The notes: generated from the letters alone by a model not told the origin. Positions 35,962-45,943 are shown, counted from the first letter of the stretch. The stretch is DNA of 64,000 nt from Sulfurimonas crateris (GCF_005217605.1 NZ_SZPX01000004.1:62001-126000); one strand, 5' to 3'. A program made the numbers and translations.

Positions 35962-36516
35962 ATGACAAAAGATTCTCCAAAAAAATTACGCCTTGCAACT
36001 CTTTGGCTTGATGGCTGTTCAGGGTGTCACATGTCGATTTTGGATATGGATGAAAAACTTATAGAGATCGCCGAGTATGTCGATGTCGTTTACAGCCCTT
36101 ATGTCGATGCAAAAGAGTTTCCAAAGGATGTTGATTTAGCCATAGTTGAGGGTGCGCTCAGCAGTGACCATGACATAGCTATGATAAAGAAGATAAGAGA
36201 AAACTCAAAACTCATACTCGCTCTTGGAGATTGCGCGATTACGGGAAATGTCTCGGCTATGAAAAACCTCTTTGGCAGTGATGCGGTTTTAGAGAGGGGT
36301 TATTTAGATTTGGCAGATACAAATAAGAGCAATACGTATCCATCCAAAATTGTGCCCAAACTCCTAGATAAAGTTTTGCCTCTGCATGAAGTTGTACATG
36401 TAGACTACTTTCTTCCAGGTTGCCCTACTCCCTCAGATGCAATATATGAGATGCTTAAAGCGCTCATAGAGGGCAGAGAGATAAATATACACTCCCTTAC
36501 AAGATTTGGAAAGTAA
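35962..36516 (+). CDS. hoxY: NAD(P)-linked [NiFe] hydrogenase small subunit HoxY
   Basis: A 184-residue small subunit binding the proximal [4Fe-4S] cluster. Ligands are in LDGCSGCHMSILD (about 18-30), ALGDCAITGNV (about 91) and FLPGCPTPSDAIYE (about 153). It lacks the signal peptide and the C-terminal cluster domain of membrane-bound small subunits, so it is the short cytoplasmic group 3 type. It lies 6 bases after the inserted fic gene, with only a weak ribosome binding site. hoxH follows after 2 bases. Confidence 0.93.
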   Translation: MTKDSPKKLRLATLWLDGCSGCHMSILDMDEKLIEIAEYVDVVYSPYVDAKEFPKDVDLAIVEGALSSDHDIAMIKKIRENSKLILALGDCAITGNVSAMKNLFGSDAVLERGYLDLADTNKSNTYPSKIVPKLLDKVLPLHEVVHVDYFLPGCPTPSDAIYEMLKALIEGREINIHSLTRFGK

Positions 36517-36518
36517 CA

Positions 36519-37949
36519 ATGGATAGCAAAAAAATCATAATCGACCCAGTAACCAGAATTGAGGGGCATGCAAAGATAACAATCGACCTTGATGAGAGCG
36601 GCAAAGTAGAAGATGCAAAAATACATGTAACGCAATACCGCGGATTTGAGAAGTTTTGCGAGGGCAGAATCTACACCGAAATGCCAGCAATAACCGCCAG
36701 AACTTGCGGTATCTGCCCAGTCAGCCACGTTATAGCATCCACAAAAGCCATAGATGAGATTTTAGCTATAACTCCTCCGCAAGCTGGCATAAACATACGA
36801 AAGATCATAAATCTGGCTCAGATATTGCAATCCCACACGCTAAACTTTTTTCACCTCTCAAGTCCAGATTTTATATACGGTTTTGACGCGCCAAAAGAGG
36901 ATAGAAATATCTTTAAGATGATGCAGACACATCCTCAAATGGCAAGGGACGGCATAAATCTAAGAGCATTCGGGCAAAAGATCATAGAGGAGTTGGCGGG
37001 AAAAAGAATCCACCCCACAGGAATAGTACCAGGCGGAGTGGAGCATAAAATAGAGCAAAGCCAAAAAGAGGCGATACTCTCACAAATCCCGGATATGATG
37101 AAAATAGCGCAAAGTGCGCTAGAGTTTTTTAAAACAAATCTTCATAAGTTTCAAAAAGAGATAGACTCATTTGCTACTTTTTCATCTCTTTTTATGGCGC
37201 TCTCAAATGAGCAAAGAACGCTTGAGCACTACGACGGAGAGCTCTGTTTTATGGACAGCGAGGGAAATATTCTCAAAGATAAAATCAATCCGCAAGATTA
37301 CAGAGAGTTTATCGGCGAAGCGGTGGAAGAGGACAGCTACCTAAAATCTCCATACTACAAACCGCTTGGCTACAAGAATGGAATGTACAGAGTGGGAGCA
37401 CTTGCAAGACTAAACATAGCACAAAGCTGCGGCACTCCTTTGGCGGACGAGGAGCTTAAAAAATTCAAGGCGCTTGGTGGCGGCAAACCTGTTTTAAACT
37501 CATTTTACTACCACTACGCAAGGCTTATCGAAATTATCTACGCCATCGAGAAAATAGAAGAGCTTTTAAATGACGATGAGACGATAAGCGAAAATGTAAA
37601 AGTTACCTCAAAAATAAGCAACCTAAGAGGTGTCGGGTGTTCGGAAGCACCAAGAGGAACACTCTTTCACGACTACCAAGTCACAAAAGACGGCATCATA
37701 ACAGCCGTAAATCTCATCATTGCGACGGGAAACAACAACCTTGCAATGAACGCTGGAGTAAAACAGACAGCCCTTGCGTTTGTGGATAGCAAAAACATAA
37801 CAGACGGCGCGCTAAACAGAGTCGAAGCGGTCATAAGATGTTTTGACCCATGCCTTAGCTGTTCTACGCACGCACTGGGAATAGTCTCGTCTAAAATCGA
37901 GGTGCGCGACCACAACAAAAAAGTGATCCAAGTGATCGAGAGAAACTGA
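36519..37949 (+). CDS. hoxH: [NiFe] hydrogenase large subunit HoxH
   Basis: A 476-residue catalytic subunit. The Ni-Fe site ligands are both present: RTCGICPVSH (L1, about 62-71) and DPCLSCSTH (L2, about 443-451). The 25 residues after that His (ALGIVSSKIEV...) form the extension removed by HoxW after nickel insertion. The size and motifs fit group 3d HoxH, the bidirectional NAD(P)-reducing type. It is cytoplasmic. It overlaps hoxW by one base. Confidence 0.95.
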   Translation: MDSKKIIIDPVTRIEGHAKITIDLDESGKVEDAKIHVTQYRGFEKFCEGRIYTEMPAITARTCGICPVSHVIASTKAIDEILAITPPQAGINIRKIINLAQILQSHTLNFFHLSSPDFIYGFDAPKEDRNIFKMMQTHPQMARDGINLRAFGQKIIEELAGKRIHPTGIVPGGVEHKIEQSQKEAILSQIPDMMKIAQSALEFFKTNLHKFQKEIDSFATFSSLFMALSNEQRTLEHYDGELCFMDSEGNILKDKINPQDYREFIGEAVEEDSYLKSPYYKPLGYKNGMYRVGALARLNIAQSCGTPLADEELKKFKALGGGKPVLNSFYYHYARLIEIIYAIEKIEELLNDDETISENVKVTSKISNLRGVGCSEAPRGTLFHDYQVTKDGIITAVNLIIATGNNNLAMNAGVKQTALAFVDSKNITDGALNRVEAVIRCFDPCLSCSTHALGIVSSKIEVRDHNKKVIQVIERN

Positions 37950-38374
37950 TGAGAGCCGTCATAGGGTATGGCAGCTCTATTAGAGGCGAGGATGCTTTCG
38001 GGCTTGATGTCATAAAAGAGCTGCAAAAACTTCCGCTAAAAGAGACAAAACTATTTTCTGCTCATCAACTCACGCCCGAGACGGTCTTAGAGCTTCAAGA
38101 TGCTGATGAGATAATCTTTATAGACACCTGCCATGATGATAAAAATCCCTACGCTCTGGCTTGCTCTTTGGCTCTGCAGAGCACTCTAAACCTAAGCCAC
38201 CATATCTCGCCAAAGACAATTATCTACATGTTAAGAAGTCTATATGCTAAAAACCCTCACTTTTATATCTACTCCATGATGAGCGGCAGTTTTGATGGCA
38301 TAACCGATAACGTACGCTATAAAGATAGAGTCTCAATGACGACAGATCATATTGTTTCGTTTGGTGGGGAGTAG
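37949..38374 (+). CDS. hoxW: Hydrogenase maturation endopeptidase HoxW
   Basis: A 141-residue HybD/HyaD-type protease that cleaves the C-terminal extension of HoxH. The N-terminal motif GYGSSIRGEDAFGLDV (about 5-20) carries the acidic nickel ligand, with another in DEIIFIDTCHDD (about 51-62). The third ligand probably is His89 in LSHHISP. The start overlaps the hoxH stop, as expected for a dedicated protease. A signal-peptide-bearing hydrolase gene follows after one base. Confidence 0.88.
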   Translation: MRAVIGYGSSIRGEDAFGLDVIKELQKLPLKETKLFSAHQLTPETVLELQDADEIIFIDTCHDDKNPYALACSLALQSTLNLSHHISPKTIIYMLRSLYAKNPHFYIYSMMSGSFDGITDNVRYKDRVSMTTDHIVSFGGE

Positions 38375-38375
38375 T

Positions 38376-39203
38376 ATGAGAAAATCGCTTTTTTCACTGC
38401 TTTTAGTCTCTCTTTTTGCCATAAATATATATGCAAATAATAGAGAAGAGGCTCTTTGCGGCACTTTTTTTGAGCCGTTCGTTTTTTGGATCTGGAGCTC
38501 TATGACGCCCAAACCTGAGAGCAGTATAGTCGCTAATATTCCATTTATAGAGCCAAGCCAATACGTGACGTCTGATGGCAAAACGCTTAGAGGTTACAGA
38601 TACTCCTCAAATAACGGCTACGCAAACACCTCTCCAAAAGGGTATATTTTGGTCGCTATGGGAAATACAATGCTCTCCGATCAGATGGTCGTTATGCTAA
38701 ATAGCTTCTCACAAAGAGGCTACGATGTTTACGTTTACGACTACAGAGGATATGCAAACTCAGAGGGAGCTAGACGCATAAAAGCGATAATAGAGGACTA
38801 CAAAGAGATAACCCAAACGCTAAATAAAAGATACAAAAGAAAACTGCTCTACGGCATCTCGCTTGGCGGTGCGGTAATGTTAAACGTCATAGGCTCTGGT
38901 TTAGAATATGATGCGGCTGTTATAGATTCTGCTCCGAGTTTTCTCTCCCCGTTTGGATGTCCAAAATCCATAGACCCGCTGGAAAATATCCCCAAAGATG
39001 CCAGTAAAATTTTTGTGATCACTGCACAAAGTGATTCTGTTCTTCCTAGTAGCATGACATCCCCGCTAAGAGAGAGTGCAAAAGAGAGAGGTGCCAAAAC
39101 GCTCGATGGGGAGAAGTATGAACATCCGTTCGCCGACAAAGACCTAAATATTCACTATCAGCGGATGGCACTTATTTTAGAGTTTTTAGATACCAAAAAT
39201 TAA
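38376..39203 (+). CDS. Exported alpha/beta hydrolase
   Basis: A 275-residue protein with a Sec signal peptide (MRKSLFSLLLVSLFAINIYA). It has an alpha/beta hydrolase core: DYRGYANSEG (about 125), nucleophile elbow GISLGGAVML (GxSxG, about 161), and a final histidine in EHPFADKD (about 250). It resembles bacterial YqkD/BEM46-like hydrolases. The substrate is unknown. The ATG at 38376, after GGTGGGGA, lies one base after hoxW, so it may be transcribed with the hydrogenase. Its end overlaps the convergent RND gene by 18 bases. Confidence 0.75.
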   Translation: MRKSLFSLLLVSLFAINIYANNREEALCGTFFEPFVFWIWSSMTPKPESSIVANIPFIEPSQYVTSDGKTLRGYRYSSNNGYANTSPKGYILVAMGNTMLSDQMVVMLNSFSQRGYDVYVYDYRGYANSEGARRIKAIIEDYKEITQTLNKRYKRKLLYGISLGGAVMLNVIGSGLEYDAAVIDSAPSFLSPFGCPKSIDPLENIPKDASKIFVITAQSDSVLPSSMTSPLRESAKERGAKTLDGEKYEHPFADKDLNIHYQRMALILEFLDTKN

Positions 39204-41672
39204 CAGCAGTACAGGAAGAAGAAGCAAGTCTGCAACGATAGCCATAAACATAGCTATCATGGTAAGAAGTCCAAAATAGATAGTCGGCAGAAAGTTGGAG
39301 AGCACCAAGATACAAAAACCTATCATAATGATGGTAGAGGTGTAGAACATTGCAGTTCCAATACTTTTGTGCGCCATGAACATAGAAGCTTTCGCGTCGT
39401 TTGTGCGGTTGTAAAGCAGAGAGTATCTGTAGATGTAGTGTATGGTATCGTCAACCGCTATGCCTATGCTGATGGCTGCGATAGTTATGGTCATCATATC
39501 AAGCGGTATGTCCATCCACCCCATAAATCCAAAAATAGTACCTACGGGAATAATGTTTGCGATAATTGCTATGATCGCAATTTTTAGGCTTCTAAAGAGT
39601 GCTAAAAACATTAAAAATAGTATGAGAACAACCACTCCAATTGTCTTGATCTGCGAATCGAAGAGTGACTGAAGCATATTGTTGTACATGATCAAAAGAT
39701 TTGCCATCTTGTGCTCTTCATACTCTGGATCTAGCATCTCTTTTAGATCCATATTTATCTTTTTTATAAGTAGATCTCTTTGAAGATTCGGCATAGAGTC
39801 GATGATTCTGGTACTTATCCTTACCTGATTCTTTTCTATATCAACGTAAGGTGTCAGTATGATCTTTCTATACTTATCAGGCAGCTCTTTGTACATAAGT
39901 GCAAGTGTAAGACCGTCAGCCTCTTTTCCGTCATTTAAGACCTTTAAAATCTCTCCTGTCGTTGAGAGCGAGAGCACTTTTCCCACTGCCTCAAGAGAGT
40001 CAAGGTACTCATGAACCTCTTTTATCTTGTGCATCTTGGTTTGCGTAAACCAGTACTTCTCTTTGTCCTCAACACTCTCCTCGAACTCATCTGCGAAGGA
40101 ATCTAGCTCTTCATCTTCACCTGATCCCGCCACCTCAACAGAGGCTACCTCATCACTGCTCTCTTTAAATGTCAAGATGACATCAAGCGGCGTAGTCCCG
40201 CCTAGTTTTTGGTCAATTAGAGCCATTCCCTTATATATCTCGGTATCTTGTTTAAAGTAGTCTATAAAACTGTTCTCAACTCTGAGCTTAGTAGCACCGG
40301 ATATGGAGAAAATCACAACAAACAGGGCTGAGATAAGAATTGTTTTTCTATAGTGAAAGGCGAAATGCGCTACCTTAGCAGTAAATGGAGCGCCGCCTTT
40401 GCCAAATTCGAGAGACTCTTTTTTCTCAAAGAGAAGCAAAATTATCGGAAAGAGAATGTATGTAAGAACAAGAGATACGATTATTCCCACACTCATCATC
40501 CAGCCAAAGTTTATAACAGGCAAGATGGAGCTAAAAACCAGAGAACTAAATCCTGCAATGGTAGTGATTACAACGAAGAAAGATGGCTTTGCCATAGAGA
40601 GAACAGTGTCTAGTGTTATATCCATCTGTGTATCATGTTTATCATGGGCATATAACTCTTTATATCTCACTATTAGGTGCACCACCAGAGACATATTCAT
40701 GATAAGTTGCAGTGAGATATAATTTGAGGAGACAACGGTTATCTCCCATCCAAAAAGCCCTAAAAAGCCGCTTGTTACAATAAGCGAGGTGGTGCAGATA
40801 AAAAGCGCTATGATAACCCACTGTACCTTTTTTAGAAGGATATATAATATGACTATAAGAAGCACTACTATAAGTCCGCCGAAAGTTTTGAGGTCATATT
40901 TTACAAACTCGACCATATCATCGGCGATCATCTCGACTCCGCCTAAATGGAGCTTAACGCTGCTGTGCTCCTGCTCAAAATTTTTAAGGATCTCTCTTAG
41001 TTTTACTATTACTTGATGGGTCTCTTCTCTTAAAATATCTCTATACTCTTTAAGCTCTATCTGGGCCTTTTTGTACCCCTCTCTCTCCGCTTTACTAAGT
41101 TCCTTTTGCTTTTTAAGCTTTACAAATCTGTCTCTGTTGTCTATAAGAGAGAAGTACTTCTCATCTCTTTTAAGGTTTACCATCAAAGCGGTAGTTCCAA
41201 AGTCATCGCTTACAAGGTTCTCTTTATAGACCGCACTTGTCAAGAACTCCTGTTTGACAAGCTTTTTGTCAATATTTTGAGATTCCAGCGTGGGTATATC
41301 TTTTAAAAGCTCTTTTAGCGGAATGGGCGGAGACTGTAAAAGAGGAACGTTTACTATGGAGTTAATGCTCTCTACTATCTCTAGCGTCTCTATCTGAGAG
41401 CTTAGCTCCTTAATGTTTGCAATATTCTCATCGCTTAAAAGATCATCTTGTGTAGTATATGTGACAACCAGAAAGTTCGGTGCTTCAAAACGCTTGAGCA
41501 CATCTCTTGTATATTCAAGATCTTTGTCATCCTCAAGCAGAAGTGTCTCGGCACTTGCATCTATCTCAAGTTTGAAGGCAAAAAGAGCCATTATGAGTAT
41601 GAAAACACTCATAAGAGCTAAAACGATTTTTGGGTATTTTAAAATGTAATTTTGGTATATGGTGTTTAACAT
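39186..41672 (-). CDS. RND superfamily (MMPL-type) lipid or hydrophobe transporter
   Basis: An 828-residue inner-membrane protein with the two-fold RND plan: a first TM (about 15-33), a large periplasmic loop (about 35-235), five or six TMs (about 240-420), a second TM (about 445), a second loop and a final TM bundle (about 690-828). The acidic residues of AISIGIAVDDTIHYIYRYS lie in the last bundle. Its length fits single-gene MMPL/HpnN-like exporters rather than AcrB. It is the last gene after mlaA and mlaC, so it probably moves phospholipid or a related lipid between the membranes. Confidence 0.85.
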   Translation of the reverse strand: MLNTIYQNYILKYPKIVLALMSVFILIMALFAFKLEIDASAETLLLEDDKDLEYTRDVLKRFEAPNFLVVTYTTQDDLLSDENIANIKELSSQIETLEIVESINSIVNVPLLQSPPIPLKELLKDIPTLESQNIDKKLVKQEFLTSAVYKENLVSDDFGTTALMVNLKRDEKYFSLIDNRDRFVKLKKQKELSKAEREGYKKAQIELKEYRDILREETHQVIVKLREILKNFEQEHSSVKLHLGGVEMIADDMVEFVKYDLKTFGGLIVVLLIVILYILLKKVQWVIIALFICTTSLIVTSGFLGLFGWEITVVSSNYISLQLIMNMSLVVHLIVRYKELYAHDKHDTQMDITLDTVLSMAKPSFFVVITTIAGFSSLVFSSILPVINFGWMMSVGIIVSLVLTYILFPIILLLFEKKESLEFGKGGAPFTAKVAHFAFHYRKTILISALFVVIFSISGATKLRVENSFIDYFKQDTEIYKGMALIDQKLGGTTPLDVILTFKESSDEVASVEVAGSGEDEELDSFADEFEESVEDKEKYWFTQTKMHKIKEVHEYLDSLEAVGKVLSLSTTGEILKVLNDGKEADGLTLALMYKELPDKYRKIILTPYVDIEKNQVRISTRIIDSMPNLQRDLLIKKINMDLKEMLDPEYEEHKMANLLIMYNNMLQSLFDSQIKTIGVVVLILFLMFLALFRSLKIAIIAIIANIIPVGTIFGFMGWMDIPLDMMTITIAAISIGIAVDDTIHYIYRYSLLYNRTNDAKASMFMAHKSIGTAMFYTSTIIMIGFCILVLSNFLPTIYFGLLTMIAMFMAIVADLLLLPVLLLIFGI

Positions 41673-41675
41673 TAT

Positions 41676-42278
41676 CTATGACTGCTTAGCCAAAGCGTCC
41701 ATCAGTTCGCCTATGCTCTTAGTACGTAAAAACTCTTTAAACTGTGCTCTGTCAGTCTTTAGGATGCTTACTCCCAGTATCTCCACATCGTAAACGAGCC
41801 AATCCTCTTTGCCTTGTATGCTCTGACTTGGCTTGTGGAACTTGTAGACTATCTCAAGCTTCTCCTCTTTTCCTACTAGGTCTGTAAAGAATGCCATTCT
41901 GTTAGATTTTGGCTGTTGTATCTTATTTATTTCTACCTTCTCACCCTCATAAGCGTCTATCTTCGCGGAGTATGACTGCTTCATACGCTCTACATAAAGC
42001 TCTACAAACCTTTTTGCATCACTTGCAGAGAGCTCTTTCCAAGTGCTGCCAAGGCTTAGTTTAGCCATTAGCTCAAAATCGAACATTGGCGATATAGATT
42101 TGACTATATCCGCGTTTCTCTGCTCTTTTGTGATGTTCTTGTTCTCTACTATGACTATTATCTCATCTATCTTGTTTAAAAAGCGGCTCTTAAGCTCACT
42201 CTGCTCATCTGCTTGAAGGTTATAAGATAAAATGAACGGTGCAAGGACCGCCAAAATTTTTTTAAAGATACTCTTCAC
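41676..42278 (-). CDS. mlaC: MlaC-like periplasmic phospholipid-binding protein
   Basis: A 200-residue MlaC/Ttg2D-family protein with a signal peptide (KKILAVLAPFILSYNLQA). It has the family pattern: an N-terminal helix region, FDFELMAKLSLGSTWKELSASDAKRFVELYVERM (about 70-103), and the β-sheet segment EIVYKFHKPS...WLVYDVEILGVSI. It should shuttle phospholipid between MlaA at the outer membrane and an inner-membrane partner. Genes on both sides (mlaA 2 bases upstream, RND transporter 3 bases downstream) support that. Confidence 0.88.
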   Translation of the reverse strand: MKSIFKKILAVLAPFILSYNLQADEQSELKSRFLNKIDEIIVIVENKNITKEQRNADIVKSISPMFDFELMAKLSLGSTWKELSASDAKRFVELYVERMKQSYSAKIDAYEGEKVEINKIQQPKSNRMAFFTDLVGKEEKLEIVYKFHKPSQSIQGKEDWLVYDVEILGVSILKTDRAQFKEFLRTKSIGELMDALAKQS

Positions 42279-42280
42279 TA

Positions 42281-43066
42281 CTACTCCTTGATCTGTTTAT
42301 CTCTATACTGCTCATACATATCTCTCAAATATGGATAGAGGTCTACCGCATCCCTTTTGATGTCATCATACCAATCTATGTTCAATGAGACGTAGTTCAC
42401 TTTTTCAAGCGTTTTTGCTCCAAGATACTCTGCAGGCGTATCTGTCAAAGTATCGTAGTTTCTCTCGGTATAATCAAGAGGGCTTAGGTACGAATCAGGA
42501 TACATTCCAATAAGGTCTCTTAGATTTGATGGTCCTAAAAGAGGCAGAACTATATGAGGGCCACTGCCCACTCCGTAAAATCCCAATGTCTGTCCGAAAT
42601 CCTCGTTATGAGGTTCAAGCTCGCAATATTTCTTTGCCACGTCGAAAAGCCCAAGAACTCCTGCTGTTGAGTTAACAACAAAACGAACGCTCTCCTCAGC
42701 TGCATTGCGCATTTTTCCCTGAAGCACGTTATTTACAAAACGCATCGGGAAGTAGAGGTTTTTGAAAAAATTATCCACACTCTCCCTGATATCTTCGTGC
42801 AAAACCCACTTGTAGCCTTCTGCAACTGGTTTAATTGCATATTCATAAGCCTTGTCATTAAAAGTTGTCATAGCTCTGTTGTAGCCGCTAAAAGGGTCAT
42901 AGACCTCTTCTACCTCAAACTCATCCGCAAAACCTTCAAGTTCACCGTTAAAGTCACCACTCTCTTGCTCAATAGCAACCTCACTCGGTTTTTCCACCGA
43001 CTTTGAACTACAACCCGTCAATGTTATTACAAAAGTAATAGCAAAAGCAAAATAAACAGATCTCAA
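42281..43066 (-). CDS. mlaA: MlaA/VacJ outer-membrane lipoprotein
   Basis: A 261-residue lipoprotein with the lipobox LTGC (Cys19). The mature part has an acidic linker, then the VacJ domain: YDPFSGYNRAMTTFNDKAYEY (about 56), FPMRFVNNVLQGK (about 103), FGQTLGFYGVGSGPHIVLPLLGPSNLRD (about 155-182). MlaA takes misplaced phospholipid from the outer leaflet and passes it to MlaC. The gene begins 1 base after recR, on the minus strand, and heads the mlaA-mlaC-RND set. Confidence 0.93.
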   Translation of the reverse strand: MRSVYFAFAITFVITLTGCSSKSVEKPSEVAIEQESGDFNGELEGFADEFEVEEVYDPFSGYNRAMTTFNDKAYEYAIKPVAEGYKWVLHEDIRESVDNFFKNLYFPMRFVNNVLQGKMRNAAEESVRFVVNSTAGVLGLFDVAKKYCELEPHNEDFGQTLGFYGVGSGPHIVLPLLGPSNLRDLIGMYPDSYLSPLDYTERNYDTLTDTPAEYLGAKTLEKVNYVSLNIDWYDDIKRDAVDLYPYLRDMYEQYRDKQIKE

Positions 43067-43067
43067 A

Positions 43068-43637
43068 TCATACCTTTACTCTATCCGTCAAAGCCCTCGT
43101 CAAAGACAAAATATCAATATTTTCCAAACTTACTCCGGTCGGAACGCCCTGAGCAATTTTTGAGTAGTTTATATTAAAATTACTTAATTTATCTTCAATA
43201 TATAACATAACAGCATCATTTGCAATGGATGGCGTTAACGCAAAGACTATCTCATTGATTCCTGAGGAGACCAGTTTTTCAAGCTTTGAGAAATCAAACT
43301 CCGCCAACGACTCCAAGACAAAGTATCTTCCGCCAAAGAGCGCGTTCTCTTCTAGAAGCAATATATCTTTTGCGTTCTCGACTATGCACAAAAGCGTCTC
43401 ATCTCTGCTATCGTCACAGCAGATGAAACAGAGTTCATCTTCGCTCATCCCGCCGCATGAAGAGCACTGTTTAAGGGTTCCAAGAGCCTCTTCTATCGCA
43501 TGAGAGATCTTCATACCCACAAAACTATCTTTCATGACCATATGGTAAGCGAGCCTTGTTGCCGATTTCTTCCCGATAGTCGGGAGCTCCTGCAGGGCAT
43601 CTACAAGCTTGTTAAACTTCTCTAAAGAACCGTTCAT
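43068..43637 (-). CDS. recR: Recombination protein RecR
   Basis: A 189-residue recombination mediator. It has the N-terminal helix-hairpin-helix (LPTIGKKSATRLAYHM, about 18), a zinc finger (CSSCGGMSEDELCFIC, about 58-73) and a Toprim domain (LLCIVENAKDILLLEE, about 82). It works with RecO/RecF-type factors to load RecA at gaps. The zinc finger ends CFICCDDSRD. The ATG overlaps the final base of mltA; mlaA follows after 1 base. Confidence 0.94.
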   Translation of the reverse strand: MNGSLEKFNKLVDALQELPTIGKKSATRLAYHMVMKDSFVGMKISHAIEEALGTLKQCSSCGGMSEDELCFICCDDSRDETLLCIVENAKDILLLEENALFGGRYFVLESLAEFDFSKLEKLVSSGINEIVFALTPSIANDAVMLYIEDKLSNFNINYSKIAQGVPTGVSLENIDILSLTRALTDRVKV

Positions 43638-44728
43638 TAAGAGTTCTCTTTTGGCAGAAGTATCCAGAGTTTTAGAGGTGCTTTTAGTCTGCCTGCAACC
43701 TCTTTTGCTTCCTCTCCATATCCCATAAACATATCCGCTCTCACGCTTCCCTTTATGGCACCGCCCGTATCTTGAGCCATAACGACGCGGTTAAACTCTA
43801 CAACTTCATCTTGCGCACTTAAATAGAGCATGCTTCCAAGAGGAATATATTTTCTATCTACCGCAATTGAGCGTGTAGGCGTAAGCACGACTCCAAGCGA
43901 ACCGCTTGCCGCATGCTCTTTTTCTCTAAAAAAGACCATAGACTTATTGTAGTTAAGTACTTCATCTATCCTTGAAGGGTTCTGCTGTAGCCACGCTTTT
44001 ATGCTTTGAAGCGAAATATTTTCTAAAGGTATCTCACCGATATTTACAAGATATTTCCCTATCGAGGCGTATTTGTGCCCATTTTGGTTCTCATACCCGA
44101 CAAAAATAGCACTTCCATCATCAAGAGTAACTCTTCCCGATCCTTGAACTTCCAAAAAGAAGAGATCGATCTTTGAATCAGTATAGCAGATCACCTCTGC
44201 ATCAAGTTCATTCTCTACAGCATCTTTTCTCTCATGGTAAGGCACAAGCCTGTTGCCTACAAGTTTACCTCTTAATCTGTAACTTTTAAGTTCCGGATAC
44301 TGCTCGCTAAGATCAACGATCACCAGATCTTTTGGAGTTCTGTAAAGAGGGTAGATATATGGCTCTTTTTTACTCAGTGAACCTTTTAGTTCAGGTTCGT
44401 AGTAGCCTGTTAAAAGCCCCTCTTGCGAGCTCTCTGGAAGAGCGATTTTATAAGGGGTAAAATAAGTAGTTAAAAACTCTTTTGCATCTGTTACGTCTGC
44501 TGCTCTGATGCACAGATCAGCGTAGATCTCTTTTGTTTTAGCCGTTTTACAGCTTTGCACAAATGACTCCAGAGCGTTTGCATAATCCTCCCCGTGCCAA
44601 TTTGGAAGCTGGCTAAAGTCACTCTTGTAAAGATCGGTCTCAGGCATATTTGAAAAACATACCTGAGGCTCTTTTGAGCAGCCTGTAAAGAGTAAAAATG
44701 CGCTTAAATAGAGTATTAAATGTTTCAT
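43637..44728 (-). CDS. mltA: Membrane-bound lytic transglycosylase A
   Basis: A 363-residue outer-membrane lipoprotein with lipobox FTGC (Cys17). The MltA domain contains [14 protein letters not shown] (about 105) and the C-terminal 3D domain, with [38 protein letters not shown] and the catalytic Asp in [18 protein letters not shown] (about 318). It cleaves peptidoglycan to 1,6-anhydromuropeptides. It is first of the minus-strand series mltA-recR-mlaA-mlaC-RND, all overlapping or separated by 1-3 bases, and divergent from dnaJ. Confidence 0.93.
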   Translation of the reverse strand: MKHLILYLSAFLLFTGCSKEPQVCFSNMPETDLYKSDFSQLPNWHGEDYANALESFVQSCKTAKTKEIYADLCIRAADVTDAKEFLTTYFTPYKIALPESSQEGLLTGYYEPELKGSLSKKEPYIYPLYRTPKDLVIVDLSEQYPELKSYRLRGKLVGNRLVPYHERKDAVENELDAEVICYTDSKIDLFFLEVQGSGRVTLDDGSAIFVGYENQNGHKYASIGKYLVNIGEIPLENISLQSIKAWLQQNPSRIDEVLNYNKSMVFFREKEHAASGSLGVVLTPTRSIAVDRKYIPLGSMLYLSAQDEVVEFNRVVMAQDTGGAIKGSVRADMFMGYGEEAKEVAGRLKAPLKLWILLPKENS

Positions 44729-44804
44729 AAGAGGGATTATACATAGATTAAATTTAAAACGTTATAATTGCAAAAAAATTTTAGACGTTAGGATAGAAAA
44801 AAGT

Positions 44805-45929
44805 ATGCAAGATTTAAGCTATTACGAAATATTAGAGGTCTCAAGAGATGCGGACCAAACTACGATCAAAAAAGCTTACAGAAAAATGGCAAAAATTTAT
44901 CATCCCGACAAAAATCCGGGTGACAGCGAAGCCGAACACAAATTTAAATTGTGCAACGAAGCTTATCAATGTCTAAGTGACGACAAACAGAGAAGCATTT
45001 ACGACAGATACGGCAAAGAGGGACTTCAAGGAATGGGCGGCGGCAGAGGCCGCTCATCAGCAGGTTTTGATGATCTAGGTTCGATATTTGAAGAGATGTT
45101 CAGCGGTTTTGGAGGCTCATCACGACGCCGTCAAAATCCGGCAGATATGGAGAAGTACCCGCTTGATATGAACGTCGATATGACAATAAGTTTCAACGAA
45201 GCGGTATTTGGCTGCGAAAAAGATGTTGAGTTTAAGTATAAAAACTCTTGTAACAGCTGTAAGGGTACCGGTGCAAAGGATGGCAAACTTTCAACTTGTC
45301 ATCAATGTAGAGGACAGGGTCAAGTCTTTATGAAACAGGGTTTTATGACATTCTCTCAAACCTGCCCTGTTTGTCACGGAAGCGGTTCTGCGCCATCAGC
45401 ACCTTGTGGTAGCTGCGACGGTAGAGGATACCATGAAGAGAAGGGCAACGTAACCATCAAGATCCCAAAAGGGATCGACAGCGGTAACCGCCTTAGAGTC
45501 TCAGGAAAAGGAAATATCGGTAAACGTGGAGATAGAGGCGATCTTTACGTCACTTTTAACGTAAGACCGGATAAGCACTTTCAAAGAGACGGAAATGACG
45601 TCTACATCGCAATTCCTGTCTTTTTTACTCAGGCAGTCTCGGGAGAGAGCCTCACTATCCCTTCACTAACTGGCGAGCTGGAGCTTAAACTTGATGTAGG
45701 CACAAAAGACAAGCAGCAGTTCCTCTTTAGAAATGAGGGCATAGAGGATGTTCACGGTCACGGCAAGGGAGATCTCATTGCACAGGTCAACATCACCTAC
45801 CCTAAAAAACTCACAGATGAGCAGCGTGAACTTCTTAGCAAGCTCCAAGAGTCTTTCGGCATAGAGTCAAAACCGCATGAGAGTGTTTTGGACTCTGCCA
45901 TCGAAAAGATGAAAAGCTGGTTTAAATAG
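44805..45929 (+). CDS. dnaJ: Chaperone DnaJ
   Basis: A 374-residue type I Hsp40. The J domain (about 4-70) has YHPDKNPGD with the HPD motif. A Gly-rich region follows, then the zinc-finger region with four CxxCxGxG-like repeats: [24 protein letters not shown] and CGSCDGRG (about 148-210). The C-terminal substrate-binding domains follow. It stimulates DnaK ATPase. TATAAT at 44763-44768 is a plausible -10. dnaK is not in the window. No CIRCE element was seen upstream. Confidence 0.95.
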   Translation: MQDLSYYEILEVSRDADQTTIKKAYRKMAKIYHPDKNPGDSEAEHKFKLCNEAYQCLSDDKQRSIYDRYGKEGLQGMGGGRGRSSAGFDDLGSIFEEMFSGFGGSSRRRQNPADMEKYPLDMNVDMTISFNEAVFGCEKDVEFKYKNSCNSCKGTGAKDGKLSTCHQCRGQGQVFMKQGFMTFSQTCPVCHGSGSAPSAPCGSCDGRGYHEEKGNVTIKIPKGIDSGNRLRVSGKGNIGKRGDRGDLYVTFNVRPDKHFQRDGNDVYIAIPVFFTQAVSGESLTIPSLTGELELKLDVGTKDKQQFLFRNEGIEDVHGHGKGDLIAQVNITYPKKLTDEQRELLSKLQESFGIESKPHESVLDSAIEKMKSWFK

Positions 45930-45943
45930 AAAGTTTTTTTAAA

